Source: Candidatus Koribacter versatilis Ellin345 (GTDB lineage: Bacteria > Acidobacteriota > Terriglobia > Terriglobales > Acidobacteriaceae). Taken from it: DNA of 64,000 nucleotides. Below are positions 52,773 through 61,571 of the stretch, in pieces; the first letter of the stretch is position 1; the number at the start of each line of letters is the position of its first letter. The notes under the pieces are model-generated. The model was given only the letters and a program-made list of their open reading frames with translations, ran no database searches and was not told the DNA's origin. Where the stretch lies: assembly GCF_000014005.1 (NCBI RefSeq), contig NC_008009.1, forward strand, positions 4,898,001 to 4,962,000. Reading direction: 5' to 3'. The translations under genes were made by a program, and so were the position numbers.

Positions 52773-53651
52773 GTGGCGTACGAGGCAGTCAAACCCGCCG
52801 TCAGTTCGGCGATTGTTGATGAACAGGGACGAATCGTTCCGGTGAGCGCTCACAGGCGCGGCTGGGACACCATCCGCTACATGACGGAAACTGAGGTGCA
52901 TACCTACGCGTTTTCCGTCGCCGCCAACGCCATCCTGTCGTTCTTCCCGTTCGTTGTCCTGATGCTGACGATCTGCCGGCGGGCGTTTCACTCGCAGCAG
53001 ATGTATGAAGTTGTGATCAGCCTGCTTCGCGATTACCTGCCGAGCAACCAGGACTTCGTGATCAAGAACATGCGCTTCCTAGCGAGTGCACACGGCAAAG
53101 CCCAGGTTTTCTCGCTCGCCATGTTGCTCGTGACTTCCACGGGGATCTTCCTGCCGCTAGAAGTGGCTCTGAACAAAGTTTGGGGAATCCACAAGAACCG
53201 GTCTTATCTCGCTAACCAGCTATTGTCATTAGGATTGGCACTGGCATGCGGCACGCTTGCAATGGGGTCCGTGGCGCTTACAGCGGGCAACTTGAAGATG
53301 CTCGGCGTAGTCGTCGGGTATCAGAACTTCGTCGCACGCGGTACGTCGTTCATCGTGATGAAAAGCATCGCGATCCTCGCGACGATGCTGATCTTCTTTT
53401 TGATCTACTGGATTCTGCCGAATGGGAAAGTGCCATGGCGCGCGGTGATGCCGGCCGCAATCATTGCTGGCGCATTCACCGAGGCCGCGAAGTATATCTA
53501 CATCCTGCTGCTGCCTTGGCTGGACTTCCAGGCTGTGTACGGACCGTTCGCAATTTCGGTCACGCTGATGATCTGGGCCTACGTGAGCGGAATGCTGTTG
53601 CTCGGCGGAGCGCATTTGTCGGCAAGCGATCCACGCCTCGTCAGGCAATAG
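52773..53651 (+). CDS. YihY/BrkB family membrane protein
   Basis: About 292 residues from the GTG at 52773; an upstream in-frame start would add non-homologous residues. Six TM helices are visible, with the family features SVAANAILSFFPFVVLML near the first TM and FQAVYGPFAISVTLMIWAYVSGMLLLGGAHLSA at the end. The family is conserved but its function is unsettled (it was once called ribonuclease BN). Single gene; the start has no strong ribosome-binding site. Confidence 0.88.
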   Translation: MAYEAVKPAVSSAIVDEQGRIVPVSAHRRGWDTIRYMTETEVHTYAFSVAANAILSFFPFVVLMLTICRRAFHSQQMYEVVISLLRDYLPSNQDFVIKNMRFLASAHGKAQVFSLAMLLVTSTGIFLPLEVALNKVWGIHKNRSYLANQLLSLGLALACGTLAMGSVALTAGNLKMLGVVVGYQNFVARGTSFIVMKSIAILATMLIFFLIYWILPNGKVPWRAVMPAAIIAGAFTEAAKYIYILLLPWLDFQAVYGPFAISVTLMIWAYVSGMLLLGGAHLSASDPRLVRQ

Positions 53652-55046
53652 CTAGTGTCCGCCGCCCGCTAACTCCTTCACGATATTCGCCACGAACCCT
53701 TTCGCATCGCCAAACAGCATCAGCGTCTGTTCCATGTAGTAGAGCGGGTTGTCGATGCCGGCGAAGCCAGGGTTCATTGAACGCTTGATCACCATCACGG
53801 TGCGCGCCTTATCGCAATCGAGAATCGGCATGCCGTAGATCGGGCTGGTCTTGTCGCTGCGCGCGGCGGGATTGGTGACGTCATTGGCGCCAATGACCAG
53901 CGCTACGTCGGTTTGCGGGAAGTCTCCGTTGATGTCGTCCATCTCAATCAGGCGGTCGTAGGGGATGTCCGCCTCAGCGAGCAGGACATTCATGTGGCCC
54001 GGCATACGGCCGGCAACAGGGTGGATCGCGAAGCGAACGTTTACGCCCTTCTTCGTTAGCGCGTCGTAGAGTTCGCGAACTTTATGCTGCGCCTGCGCGA
54101 CGGCCATGCCGTAACCGGGAATAACGACAACTGAACTAGCGATAGAAAGAATCTGCGCGGCCTCTTCCGGGCTGGCGCTGCGATAGTTCTTGGCTTCACC
54201 TTCAACTGCCGCGGCCGTCTGTACCTGGCCGAAGGCGCCGAAGAGGACGTTGGTGAACGAGCGGTTCATCGCCTTCGACATGATGATCGAGAGGATCAAG
54301 CCTGACGACCCATCGAGCGCGCCGGCGATGATCAGCAGCTTGCTGCCGACCACGAATCCCATCATCGCTGCCGACAAGCCCGCGTAGCCGTTTAAGAGCG
54401 ATATGACGGTCGGCATATCGGCGCCGCCAATGGGAATGATCAGCAGCACCCCGAACAGCACCGCGATCCCGACTATGAACGGAAAGAACTGCGTTTTGCT
54501 CGGATCGATAATGAGCATGACCGCAAGTACGACCGCGCCGGCGAGGAGCAGGAAGTTGACGACGTTCTGCCCTTTGTAAGTGATGGGCCGCTGCGGCAAG
54601 ACCTCCTGCAACTTTCCCGCCGCCATCAAGCTTCCGGTGAACGTCAAGCCACCCAGGATGACTTCGATGGACAGCACCGACATCGTGAACTTCGAGATAT
54701 TCGGCGACTGAAGATAGAACTCGCTGGTACCAACGAGCGTGACGCAAAGCGCGCCGAAGGCATGGCTCAACGCAGTTCGTTGCGGAACGGCGGTCATCTG
54801 CACCATGCCAAGCGGAATACCGATGAGGGAGCCGACGGCTAGGCCGACGAAAATCCACGTGTAGCTGATGATCTCGTGCTGGAGCAGTGTGCCGCCAATG
54901 GCGAGCACCATGCCAAGTTCACCGGCGAGAATGCCGCGACGTGCGGTGGCGGGCGAACTCATCCACTTGAGCGAGAAGATGAACAGCGCACTCGCGATCA
55001 GGTAACAGGCTTCAATGACGTACTCGGTGCCGGGCATCGGGTTCAT
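53652..55046 (-). CDS. pntB: NAD(P) transhydrogenase subunit beta
   Basis: 464 residues. Eight or nine N-terminal TM helices (about 1-255), then the NADP-binding domain III with VIPGYGMAVAQAQHKVREL, GRMPGHMNVLLAEADIPYD and GANDVTNPAA. Transfers hydride between NADH and NADP+ coupled to proton flow across the inner membrane. Its ATG overlaps the pntAB stop by four bases; the last gene of the three-gene operon. Confidence 0.96.
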   Translation of the reverse strand: MNPMPGTEYVIEACYLIASALFIFSLKWMSSPATARRGILAGELGMVLAIGGTLLQHEIISYTWIFVGLAVGSLIGIPLGMVQMTAVPQRTALSHAFGALCVTLVGTSEFYLQSPNISKFTMSVLSIEVILGGLTFTGSLMAAGKLQEVLPQRPITYKGQNVVNFLLLAGAVVLAVMLIIDPSKTQFFPFIVGIAVLFGVLLIIPIGGADMPTVISLLNGYAGLSAAMMGFVVGSKLLIIAGALDGSSGLILSIIMSKAMNRSFTNVLFGAFGQVQTAAAVEGEAKNYRSASPEEAAQILSIASSVVVIPGYGMAVAQAQHKVRELYDALTKKGVNVRFAIHPVAGRMPGHMNVLLAEADIPYDRLIEMDDINGDFPQTDVALVIGANDVTNPAARSDKTSPIYGMPILDCDKARTVMVIKRSMNPGFAGIDNPLYYMEQTLMLFGDAKGFVANIVKELAGGGH

Positions 55047-55354
55047 TGGGCTTTGCTCGCTGGCCTGCTGGTTTTGAACATCCGCAGCATACGGTCGGTA
55101 ATGAAGAAGCCACCGACCACGTTACTGGTCGCGGCGGCGATCGCAATGGTTCCCGCAATCGTTGTAAGACGACTGTGCGGATGCGCGCCGACTAGCGTAA
55201 TGGCCCCGACGACAGCGATGGCGTCGAGCGCATTCGTCAGCGACATCAGCGGCGTGTGCAGCAGAGGCGACACGCGGCGTATGACCTCGAAGCCGATAAA
55301 GCAGGCCAGCATGAAAATGAACAGACCATCAATCAGGTTCAGCTTGAAGATCAC
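55043..55354 (-). CDS. pntAB: NAD(P) transhydrogenase subunit alpha part 2
   Basis: 103 residues, three to four TM helices (LFIFMLACFIGFEVIRRVSPLLHTPLMSLTNALDAIAVVGAI is typical). This is the separate membrane part of the alpha subunit, as in Rhodospirillum-type three-gene transhydrogenases, instead of the fused PntA of E. coli. Between pntAA and pntB. Confidence 0.94.
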   Translation of the reverse strand: MIFKLNLIDGLFIFMLACFIGFEVIRRVSPLLHTPLMSLTNALDAIAVVGAITLVGAHPHSRLTTIAGTIAIAAATSNVVGGFFITDRMLRMFKTSRPASKAQ

Positions 55355-55424
55355 GAGTATTCGTACCTCAGGGCAGAAGCCCCAGTGACGCGGGCGTAAA
55401 CGTCCGCTTTACCCAAATGCTTGT

Positions 55425-56588
55425 TCATGCGAGCGGCGGCAGACCGAAGTGTTCGCGCACGCGCTTGTTCACGATCTGTCCTCCGCGCGTGAGCAGCGTG
55501 TCAGTGGTGACCTGGTCGCTCATGTCGTAGAGGAACTTCCCTTCCTTGGTCTGCGATTGCAGGAAGGTCAGCAGGTTCTTGGCGTACATCTGGCTCGCGT
55601 GGAACGGCACGCCGCTGGCGACATTGACTTGCCCGACGATGGTCACGCCATTCTCGACCACATTTTGTGCAGGCTTCGTCAGTTCGCAGTTGCCACCGCG
55701 TTCTGCCGCGAGATCCACGACGACGGATCCCGGCTGCATGCCACGAACCATCCCGGCAGGAACGAGCAAAGGCGCTTTCTTGCCCGGCACCACGGCGGTG
55801 GTAATCACCACGTCGCTCTCGGCGACAACTTTACCTAGCAGTTCGCGCTGCTTTTGATAGAAGGCCTCGTCCTGCGCCTTCGCGTAGCCGCGCTCATCCT
55901 GCGCGTCGCTAGTTTCAAGAGGCAGTTCGACGAACTTTGCGCCGAGCGACTGCACCTGCTCCTTCACTGCGGGCCGGACATCGTAAGCGCTCACCACTGC
56001 ACCAAGACGACGGGCGGTTGCAATCGCCTGTAACCCCGCAACGCCTACGCCGATAATCAACACACGAGCTGGCGTAATCGTTCCTGCTGCAGTGGTCATC
56101 ATTGGGAAAACACGCGGAACGAGGTCGGCGGCCATGAGCACCGCCTTGTATCCGGCGATGTTTGCCATGGATGAGAGTGCGTCCATGCTCTGCGCGCGGG
56201 TAATGCGTGGCATCAACTCGACTGCGAATGAAGTCACGCCGGCGTCGGCAATCTGCTGGACGACCTCTTTCGTGCCAAGTGGACGCAGAAATCCGACCAG
56301 CACCTGGTCTCGGCGGTAGAACGGCACGTCCTGCGCGCCGGTAATGTCATTGGCGCCGTCGCCAAGAACTTGAAGAATTGTGTCGGCGGAAGAAAAGACG
56401 GAAGCGCGGTCAGGCAGGACCTTCGCACCCTTTTCGACATACAGGGCATCGGGATAACCGGCATCAGCGCCGGCACCCGCTTGGATAACGACTTCTAAGC
56501 CCGCTTTCGCCAGGTTCGGAACAACTGCCGGGGTCAGCGCAACTCGCCGCTCCCCCGGATAGGACTCTCGGGGAACACCAACAATCAC
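55425..56588 (-). CDS. pntAA: NAD(P) transhydrogenase subunit alpha part 1
   Basis: 387 residues from the GTG at 56588 behind AAAGGGAG; a longer reading from 56675 adds non-homologous residues. It starts IVGVPRESYPGERRVALTPAVV, the alanine-dehydrogenase/PntA fold, and holds VLIIGVGVAGLQAIATARRLGAVVSAYDVRP (NAD site) and VDLAAERGGNCELT. It is domain I, soluble, and ends before any TM helix. A 70-bp gap separates it from pntAB. Confidence 0.95.
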   Translation of the reverse strand: MIVGVPRESYPGERRVALTPAVVPNLAKAGLEVVIQAGAGADAGYPDALYVEKGAKVLPDRASVFSSADTILQVLGDGANDITGAQDVPFYRRDQVLVGFLRPLGTKEVVQQIADAGVTSFAVELMPRITRAQSMDALSSMANIAGYKAVLMAADLVPRVFPMMTTAAGTITPARVLIIGVGVAGLQAIATARRLGAVVSAYDVRPAVKEQVQSLGAKFVELPLETSDAQDERGYAKAQDEAFYQKQRELLGKVVAESDVVITTAVVPGKKAPLLVPAGMVRGMQPGSVVVDLAAERGGNCELTKPAQNVVENGVTIVGQVNVASGVPFHASQMYAKNLLTFLQSQTKEGKFLYDMSDQVTTDTLLTRGGQIVNKRVREHFGLPPLA

Positions 56589-56750
56589 GAAAACTCCCTT
56601 TCGTAATTCGTGAGTGAACCAAACTCGCCGCACGGCATAGTACACCCTCGCGCGCGAATGGGGAAACCCGGCCAATGTCCGAATTCGTAATTGACTCTGC
56701 GATTGCCACGCATACCCTTGTTGGCCTCATCCTTTCAGACGGAGAACTAC

Positions 56751-57764
56751 ATGTATTGGCTCATCACCAATCGCAATATCGAAGCCAATGGTTTCGGCAC
56801 GACATTCGCAGACGTCACGTACTGGACCGCTCCGGCAGACGCCGATCCCAAGCAAAAAGCGTCGTGGAGCCAGGAAACGAAGGACAGTTTCCGCGCCAAG
56901 CTCGTCGCGGTTGCGGATACTTTTCCTCCTCCGACCACCACTCAGCCCGCGGACCAGAAGCACATTACGTTTCTCGTGCACGGCTACAACAACTCGTGGT
57001 CGGATGCGATGGGCCTCTACCAGCGCGTTGCAACCAGCATGTATTCCGGCGCGAACGGCCTCGGCGAGTGCATTTCGTTCGACTGGCCTTCCAAGGGCGA
57101 CCTGATGGGCTATCTGCCCGACCGGAGCCAAGCGCGGCAATCTGCCGAGGATTTCGCCGACGTGCTCAGCGATCTCTACGATTGGTTGCTGATCAAGGAA
57201 AACGCCGCCGCCAAGGATGTAAACAACGCCTGCAAGGCGAAGACCTCGCTCATCGCCCACAGCATGGGCAATTACGTCTTCCAGTGCGCGATGAATTACA
57301 CCTGGACGAAGAAGAACCGTCCGCTGCTGGTAAGCCTGGTACATGAAGCGTTAATGGTCGCGGCCGATGTGGACAACGATCTCTTCCGAAGCGGCGAAGT
57401 CGTCGAATCGGGCGACGGTGAGGGCATCGCCAATCTCACGTACCGGATCACCGCCCTCTACAGCGGCCGAGACGCCGTGCTGGGCGTCTCATCGGGACTA
57501 AAGCATTTCGGCAAACGACGCCTCGGACGCAGTGGACTCGATCAGACTACCGCGCTTCCGGACAACGTTTGGGACATCGATTGCACCAACCTCATCCATC
57601 CGGATGTCAGCGGTATTTCCGTGCACGGATCTTACTTTTTCCCCGACGAATCGGATTGCTATCCCCTGATGAGAGAGTTGCTTCGCGGCATTGATCGCAG
57701 CGTGCTAATCGCCAAAGGTATGGTTCCCTCGGCGCTCTCGAAGACACAGACCGTCGGATCGTAA
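56751..57764 (+). CDS. Alpha/beta-hydrolase (DUF900-like)
   Basis: 337 residues from the ATG at 56751 behind GGAGA. Motifs: FLVHGYNNSW, SFDWPSKGD, the nucleophile elbow LIAHSMGNY (A-H-S-M-G), and HGSYF near the C-terminus as a possible catalytic His. No signal peptide. Resembles the DUF900 alpha/beta hydrolase group; substrate unknown. The 3' end is repeated as a fragment at 61430-61518. Its last 5-25 bases lead into the terminator of the neighbouring receptor on the other strand. Confidence 0.8.
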   Translation: MYWLITNRNIEANGFGTTFADVTYWTAPADADPKQKASWSQETKDSFRAKLVAVADTFPPPTTTQPADQKHITFLVHGYNNSWSDAMGLYQRVATSMYSGANGLGECISFDWPSKGDLMGYLPDRSQARQSAEDFADVLSDLYDWLLIKENAAAKDVNNACKAKTSLIAHSMGNYVFQCAMNYTWTKKNRPLLVSLVHEALMVAADVDNDLFRSGEVVESGDGEGIANLTYRITALYSGRDAVLGVSSGLKHFGKRRLGRSGLDQTTALPDNVWDIDCTNLIHPDVSGISVHGSYFFPDESDCYPLMRELLRGIDRSVLIAKGMVPSALSKTQTVGS

Positions 57765-57789
57765 AAATGCCCCTGCCTTTGGCAGGGGC
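57762..57789 (-). terminator. Terminator of Oar-like receptor 2
   Basis: GCCCCTGCC/GGCAGGGGC (57769-57777 with 57781-57789) with a short loop; on the minus strand ATTTTTACG follows. It lies 22 nt after the receptor stop and just past the hydrolase stop on the other strand. Confidence 0.8.
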
Positions 57790-57810
57790 GAAGTAAACAC
57801 AAACTGCAGC

Positions 57811-60800
57811 TTAGAACTGGTACTTGGCCGAGAGGCGAATACTGCGACCTCCCTGGCGTGCCCAGAACTTATCGAAGAGGTGGCTTGGATTGTCGGGCGC
57901 GATCGTGTTCACGTCCGTCGTCCAGAAACCGCCAGGGTTCGCCGACTCATTCGGGTGATTGAACGGGTTGTACATCTCGACGCGGAGCTGCAGGAACTGC
58001 GACTCATGCTTCGGGATCGGAATGTTGCGATTGATGCCGAAGTTGAAGTTGATCTGTCCCGGTAGTATGTAGCTGTTACGTCCTTCGTTTCCTGGACGAC
58101 CGAATGGAATAAACCAGTGGTATCCATTCAGGTCGCTCTGGCTGATCGGGGCGCAAGTAGCCCAGTCGTACGCGGGTGCCGTTTGGGCGTCGCCCGGCCA
58201 GCAATAAGAGTATTGGCCGGAGATCGCCACGTTCGTCATCGGCGCTCTGCTGCTAAGCACGTCCGGACGTCCGCTGTAGCCGTGACCCTCGCCAGTGCTG
58301 TCGAGTGAGCCGACATAGATCGTGTCGGGCAAACCAGACTGCAGACTGGTGGTCCCGGTCCACTGCCAGTGACGTGAAATGTATCCAAGCACGTCGAGGG
58401 CCTTGTTTTCGGACTTAAAGCCCGGAACGTCCCAAACGTAAGTAAACGCCCAGCGCTGGAATGCATTGAAAGCAGACAAGCCACGATCGGCTTGGCGGTC
58501 CCACACGTTTTGCGCGTACGACGATCCACCCGTGATCACGAAAATGTTCGAACTGTCGTCGATCGACTTCGAGAAGGTATACGCGCTGCGCAGCATGAGG
58601 CCCTTGTTGAACTTGCGCTCCACCGTGAAGGCGAGGCCGTGATAGTACGAGTCGCCGCCGTTGGTGCGGATTGCCATGGCTCCGCGATCCGAGTTATAGC
58701 GGGGAATGTAAGCGCCCGTCGTGGCGTCATATCCGCCGAAGGGGTTGTAGTCGTCGTTTACCAGCAGCTTCTGACCGCGACTGCCGATATATGCGACGGT
58801 CGCGAGCAGGTTCCACGGCAGTTCGCGCTGGACGTCCAGGTTCCACTGCGTGGTACGCGGATTGGTCATGCGTTGCGAAACGCTGGTGACAGTGTTGAAA
58901 GGGCTGACGACCGGATCAAGCGAGTTGAAGAGGTCGGTCGCGCTTGCATAACCGCGCGCGCCGCCATTACGGCCGTACAAGGGCACATCGATCGAGTTTG
59001 GTGAAGAGGACGCCGTATTGTCGAGAATGTTGGTGTACAGCGCGTCGTAGAAAATTCCATAACCGCCGCGAATGACTGTTTTGCCGTCACCGAAAAGGCT
59101 CGGCCAGAAATCAGGCGTGTAGGCAAACCCGATACGTGGCGCGAAGTGCATGTACTGCTGGTCTGCCTTCACCACGGTGGGGAACGCGACTTCGCCGCCC
59201 ATGATCGGCTTCACGGCTGGGTACGTCAGCGAATTCTCGGGATTTGTCTGATATTCGTAGCGAAGACCGAGGTTCAAGGTCAGGTTCGACTTGATCTTCC
59301 AATTGTCTTGCACATAGTATCCGCTCTGCAGGAGAGTCGGTTCCACGCGCGGATTGCCAATCTGGATGTCGAGGGCCTGTCCGCTGCGCCCTGTGTAGTT
59401 GTCGAGGAAATTGCCGAGAGCGCTGTAGCCGCCACCCGCCGAGAAGGTGATCCATCCGCGAGAGTTGATCGGAATGTCGTCGGTCACCGAGATATGGGCG
59501 ATGTCGACACCCATCTTGACGGTGTGCGCTCCCTTCGTGATCGAGAACGCCTCCTGAAGTTGCAAAGTACGATGGCTACGCCCTTGCGGGAAACCGGAAT
59601 CCGTGCCGAGAAGCGGGAACGTGCTTGGGCTGCTCAGAGAGAGATAAGGCAATGGATAAAGAGGATTTGCAGTCGTTCCCGCTGTTGGAGCGAAAGTAAA
59701 TCCGAGATGGCCGTAAGAGACACGGAACTCATTCACCTTGTTGGAACTGAATGTGTGCGTCCAGGAGCCACCCGAGATCCAGGACGGTCCTCCCTGGTAG
59801 GTTTCAAAGTTCGGCAGAACCGAACTCGAGTTTGCAAACCAATCGGGCGAGAAATAGCCACGATCATGCAGGTAGTGGAAGGTAATGCTGTCGCTCTGGT
59901 GGGGCAGGTAATCCACTTTCACATTCCACTGCGTGTCCGTGCTCTGCTCCGGAACAATGCGGGTCGCGTCGCCCATTTCGACGAACGGCATGCTCGCAAT
60001 GCCCGTGGCCACGTTCTGAATGTTTGAGCCCCCGCGAATGTTACCGAGATACTGCAGCATCAGGTTCGCATTGGTCGAACCATAACTTGATAGCTGCGCC
60101 GCTCCGTTCGCCGTGGGAATGGTGAAGGTGCTCGAGACTTCATTGCCGTAAGTGCGGTTCCACAATCCGCTGCCGAACGCAAACAGCTTGTCCTTAACGA
60201 TCGGGCCACCCACGGTAAATCCGAAGGTGTGCGTATCGTAGCGGCCTTTACAGGGAGCGTAATTCGGGGCCCGGTTGCAATCACCGCCATCTTTCATGCC
60301 GGCAAGGCCGTTGGCCGCATCGATCGCATCTAATCCGGAACCGGAATAGAGTTCGCTCAGCGTGCCATGGTACTGGTTCGTGCCGCTTTTGAAGATAACG
60401 TTGGTGACCGATGATCCACCGCGGCCGAATTCTGCCGAGTAAGAGTTCGTCATGATCGCGACTTCCTGGACCGCATTGGGATTCTGCGGCTGGAACGCCT
60501 GACCTTGGATGCTGTTGTCGTTGTTGTCTTGACCATCGATCAGGAAGTTGTTGCTCTGCGGACGCCCGCCGGCGACGGAGAAACCCTGGCCGTTCGTGCT
60601 GCCACGGCCGTTGTTGTCGATTACTCCAGGCTGCGTCAACGCCAGTTGGATTGGGTTGAGACTGCTGATCGGCAAATCCGAAAGTTCTTTTGAACCGATG
60701 CTGCCGGAAAGTTCGCCGTTTTCCGTCTGAACCTGGTTGGTATCCGCGGAAACTGTAATTTCCGTCGCGGTGCCGCTCGCAATCTGTAGTCTGATATCGA

Positions 60801-61128
60801 GCGGGGTCATGACCGAGCCAGCCACTTCCAGACCCGTCACGGTCTGCGTTTGGAAGCCCTGGTACCCGACGGTCACTTTGTATTTCCCGAGATTCAACGC
60901 CTCCATACGGAAGGCTCCGGTCGGTCCGGATTGCACCGTGCGAGAATCGCCGGTGTCGAGATTGGTTGCTGTAATTTGTGCTCCTACGACCACTGCTCCG
61001 CTGTTATCGGTAACTGTGCCACCTATGATGCCCTTGCTAGTTTGGCCCAATCCGGTAACGGCGAAGGTGAGTATGAGCAACATCAGGCTAACGATTGCCA
61101 CACTTCGCGTTCCGATTTTTTGATACAT
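57811..61128 (-). CDS. Oar-like TonB-dependent receptor (second)
   Basis: 1105 residues from the ATG at 61128 behind AGGAGA. Signal sequence (about 1-30), a carboxypeptidase-regulatory domain (GIIGGTVTDNSGAVVVGAQI, then TGAFRMEALNLGKYKVTV), a plug with LSDLPISSLNPIQLALTQPGV and GGRPQSNNFLIDGQDNND, and a large barrel ending RSIRLSAKYQF. Its barrel closely parallels the gene at 61572-64000 (for example SRGQKLLVNDDYNPFGG and NGGDSYY in both). Ligand unknown. The hydrolase gene on the other strand ends at its 3' side. Confidence 0.93.
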   Translation of the reverse strand: MYQKIGTRSVAIVSLMLLILTFAVTGLGQTSKGIIGGTVTDNSGAVVVGAQITATNLDTGDSRTVQSGPTGAFRMEALNLGKYKVTVGYQGFQTQTVTGLEVAGSVMTPLDIRLQIASGTATEITVSADTNQVQTENGELSGSIGSKELSDLPISSLNPIQLALTQPGVIDNNGRGSTNGQGFSVAGGRPQSNNFLIDGQDNNDNSIQGQAFQPQNPNAVQEVAIMTNSYSAEFGRGGSSVTNVIFKSGTNQYHGTLSELYSGSGLDAIDAANGLAGMKDGGDCNRAPNYAPCKGRYDTHTFGFTVGGPIVKDKLFAFGSGLWNRTYGNEVSSTFTIPTANGAAQLSSYGSTNANLMLQYLGNIRGGSNIQNVATGIASMPFVEMGDATRIVPEQSTDTQWNVKVDYLPHQSDSITFHYLHDRGYFSPDWFANSSSVLPNFETYQGGPSWISGGSWTHTFSSNKVNEFRVSYGHLGFTFAPTAGTTANPLYPLPYLSLSSPSTFPLLGTDSGFPQGRSHRTLQLQEAFSITKGAHTVKMGVDIAHISVTDDIPINSRGWITFSAGGGYSALGNFLDNYTGRSGQALDIQIGNPRVEPTLLQSGYYVQDNWKIKSNLTLNLGLRYEYQTNPENSLTYPAVKPIMGGEVAFPTVVKADQQYMHFAPRIGFAYTPDFWPSLFGDGKTVIRGGYGIFYDALYTNILDNTASSSPNSIDVPLYGRNGGARGYASATDLFNSLDPVVSPFNTVTSVSQRMTNPRTTQWNLDVQRELPWNLLATVAYIGSRGQKLLVNDDYNPFGGYDATTGAYIPRYNSDRGAMAIRTNGGDSYYHGLAFTVERKFNKGLMLRSAYTFSKSIDDSSNIFVITGGSSYAQNVWDRQADRGLSAFNAFQRWAFTYVWDVPGFKSENKALDVLGYISRHWQWTGTTSLQSGLPDTIYVGSLDSTGEGHGYSGRPDVLSSRAPMTNVAISGQYSYCWPGDAQTAPAYDWATCAPISQSDLNGYHWFIPFGRPGNEGRNSYILPGQINFNFGINRNIPIPKHESQFLQLRVEMYNPFNHPNESANPGGFWTTDVNTIAPDNPSHLFDKFWARQGGRSIRLSAKYQF

Positions 61129-61429
61129 CGCTTCTCCTCGTGCTTCTATGAAAACGGGATTCCGCTTGCTGGAATTCCCGCGCAATTCAGCACTCAGTGA
61201 AGAGCAATTCTCCTTCCACGAAAGTGTGGGGTGAATCGTTTTAAAGCTAAGGACTTACGAACCTCGTGGTACGAACTTCTATGCGTTCTCATTTCGGGAA
61301 TTCTGAATTTAGGAGCTGAAAACGATGTTCAGGATTGACGAAACTTTGCGCTGCCCAGCGTCACTTGCACTGCGCGCGGGAACGCAATACAAAACGCCAG
61401 ATGACGAGCCTAGAGTCCTACTTCGCGAC

Positions 61430-61518
61430 GAAGAAATGCTGCGCGGGATTGATCGCAGCGTGCTCATCTCCAAAGGCATGGTTCCTTCGGCTCTCTCGAG
61501 ACGCAGACCATTGGGTCG
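61430..61518 (+). pseudogene. Fragment of the alpha/beta-hydrolase 3' end
   Basis: The DNA encodes LRGIDRSVLISKGMVPSALS, near-identical to the last 25 residues of the hydrolase at 56751-57764 (LRGIDRSVLIAKGMVPSALS). After that a lost base shifts the frame relative to the intact gene, and no start exists. It is a duplicate of the flank only, lying in the same position and orientation relative to the receptor as the parent. Confidence 0.85.
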
Positions 61519-61547
61519 TAAAAAAAACCCCTGCCTTTCGGCAGGGG
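61518..61547 (-). terminator. Terminator of Oar-like receptor 3
   Basis: CCCCTGCC/GGCAGGGG (61528-61535 with 61540-61547), loop TTTC; on the minus strand TTTTTTTTACG follows. It is near-identical to the terminator at 57762-57789, as expected for duplicated flanks. Confidence 0.85.
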
Positions 61548-61571
61548 CGAACAAATGGTGCAGTGTGTTCC

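Larger units (their letters stand above)
61129..61571. other. 443-bp spacer between the two receptor genes
   Basis: The left part (to about 61325) should hold the promoter of receptor 2; no boxes are clear. The right part is the hydrolase fragment (61430-61518) and the terminator of receptor 3 (61521-61548). Confidence 0.7.
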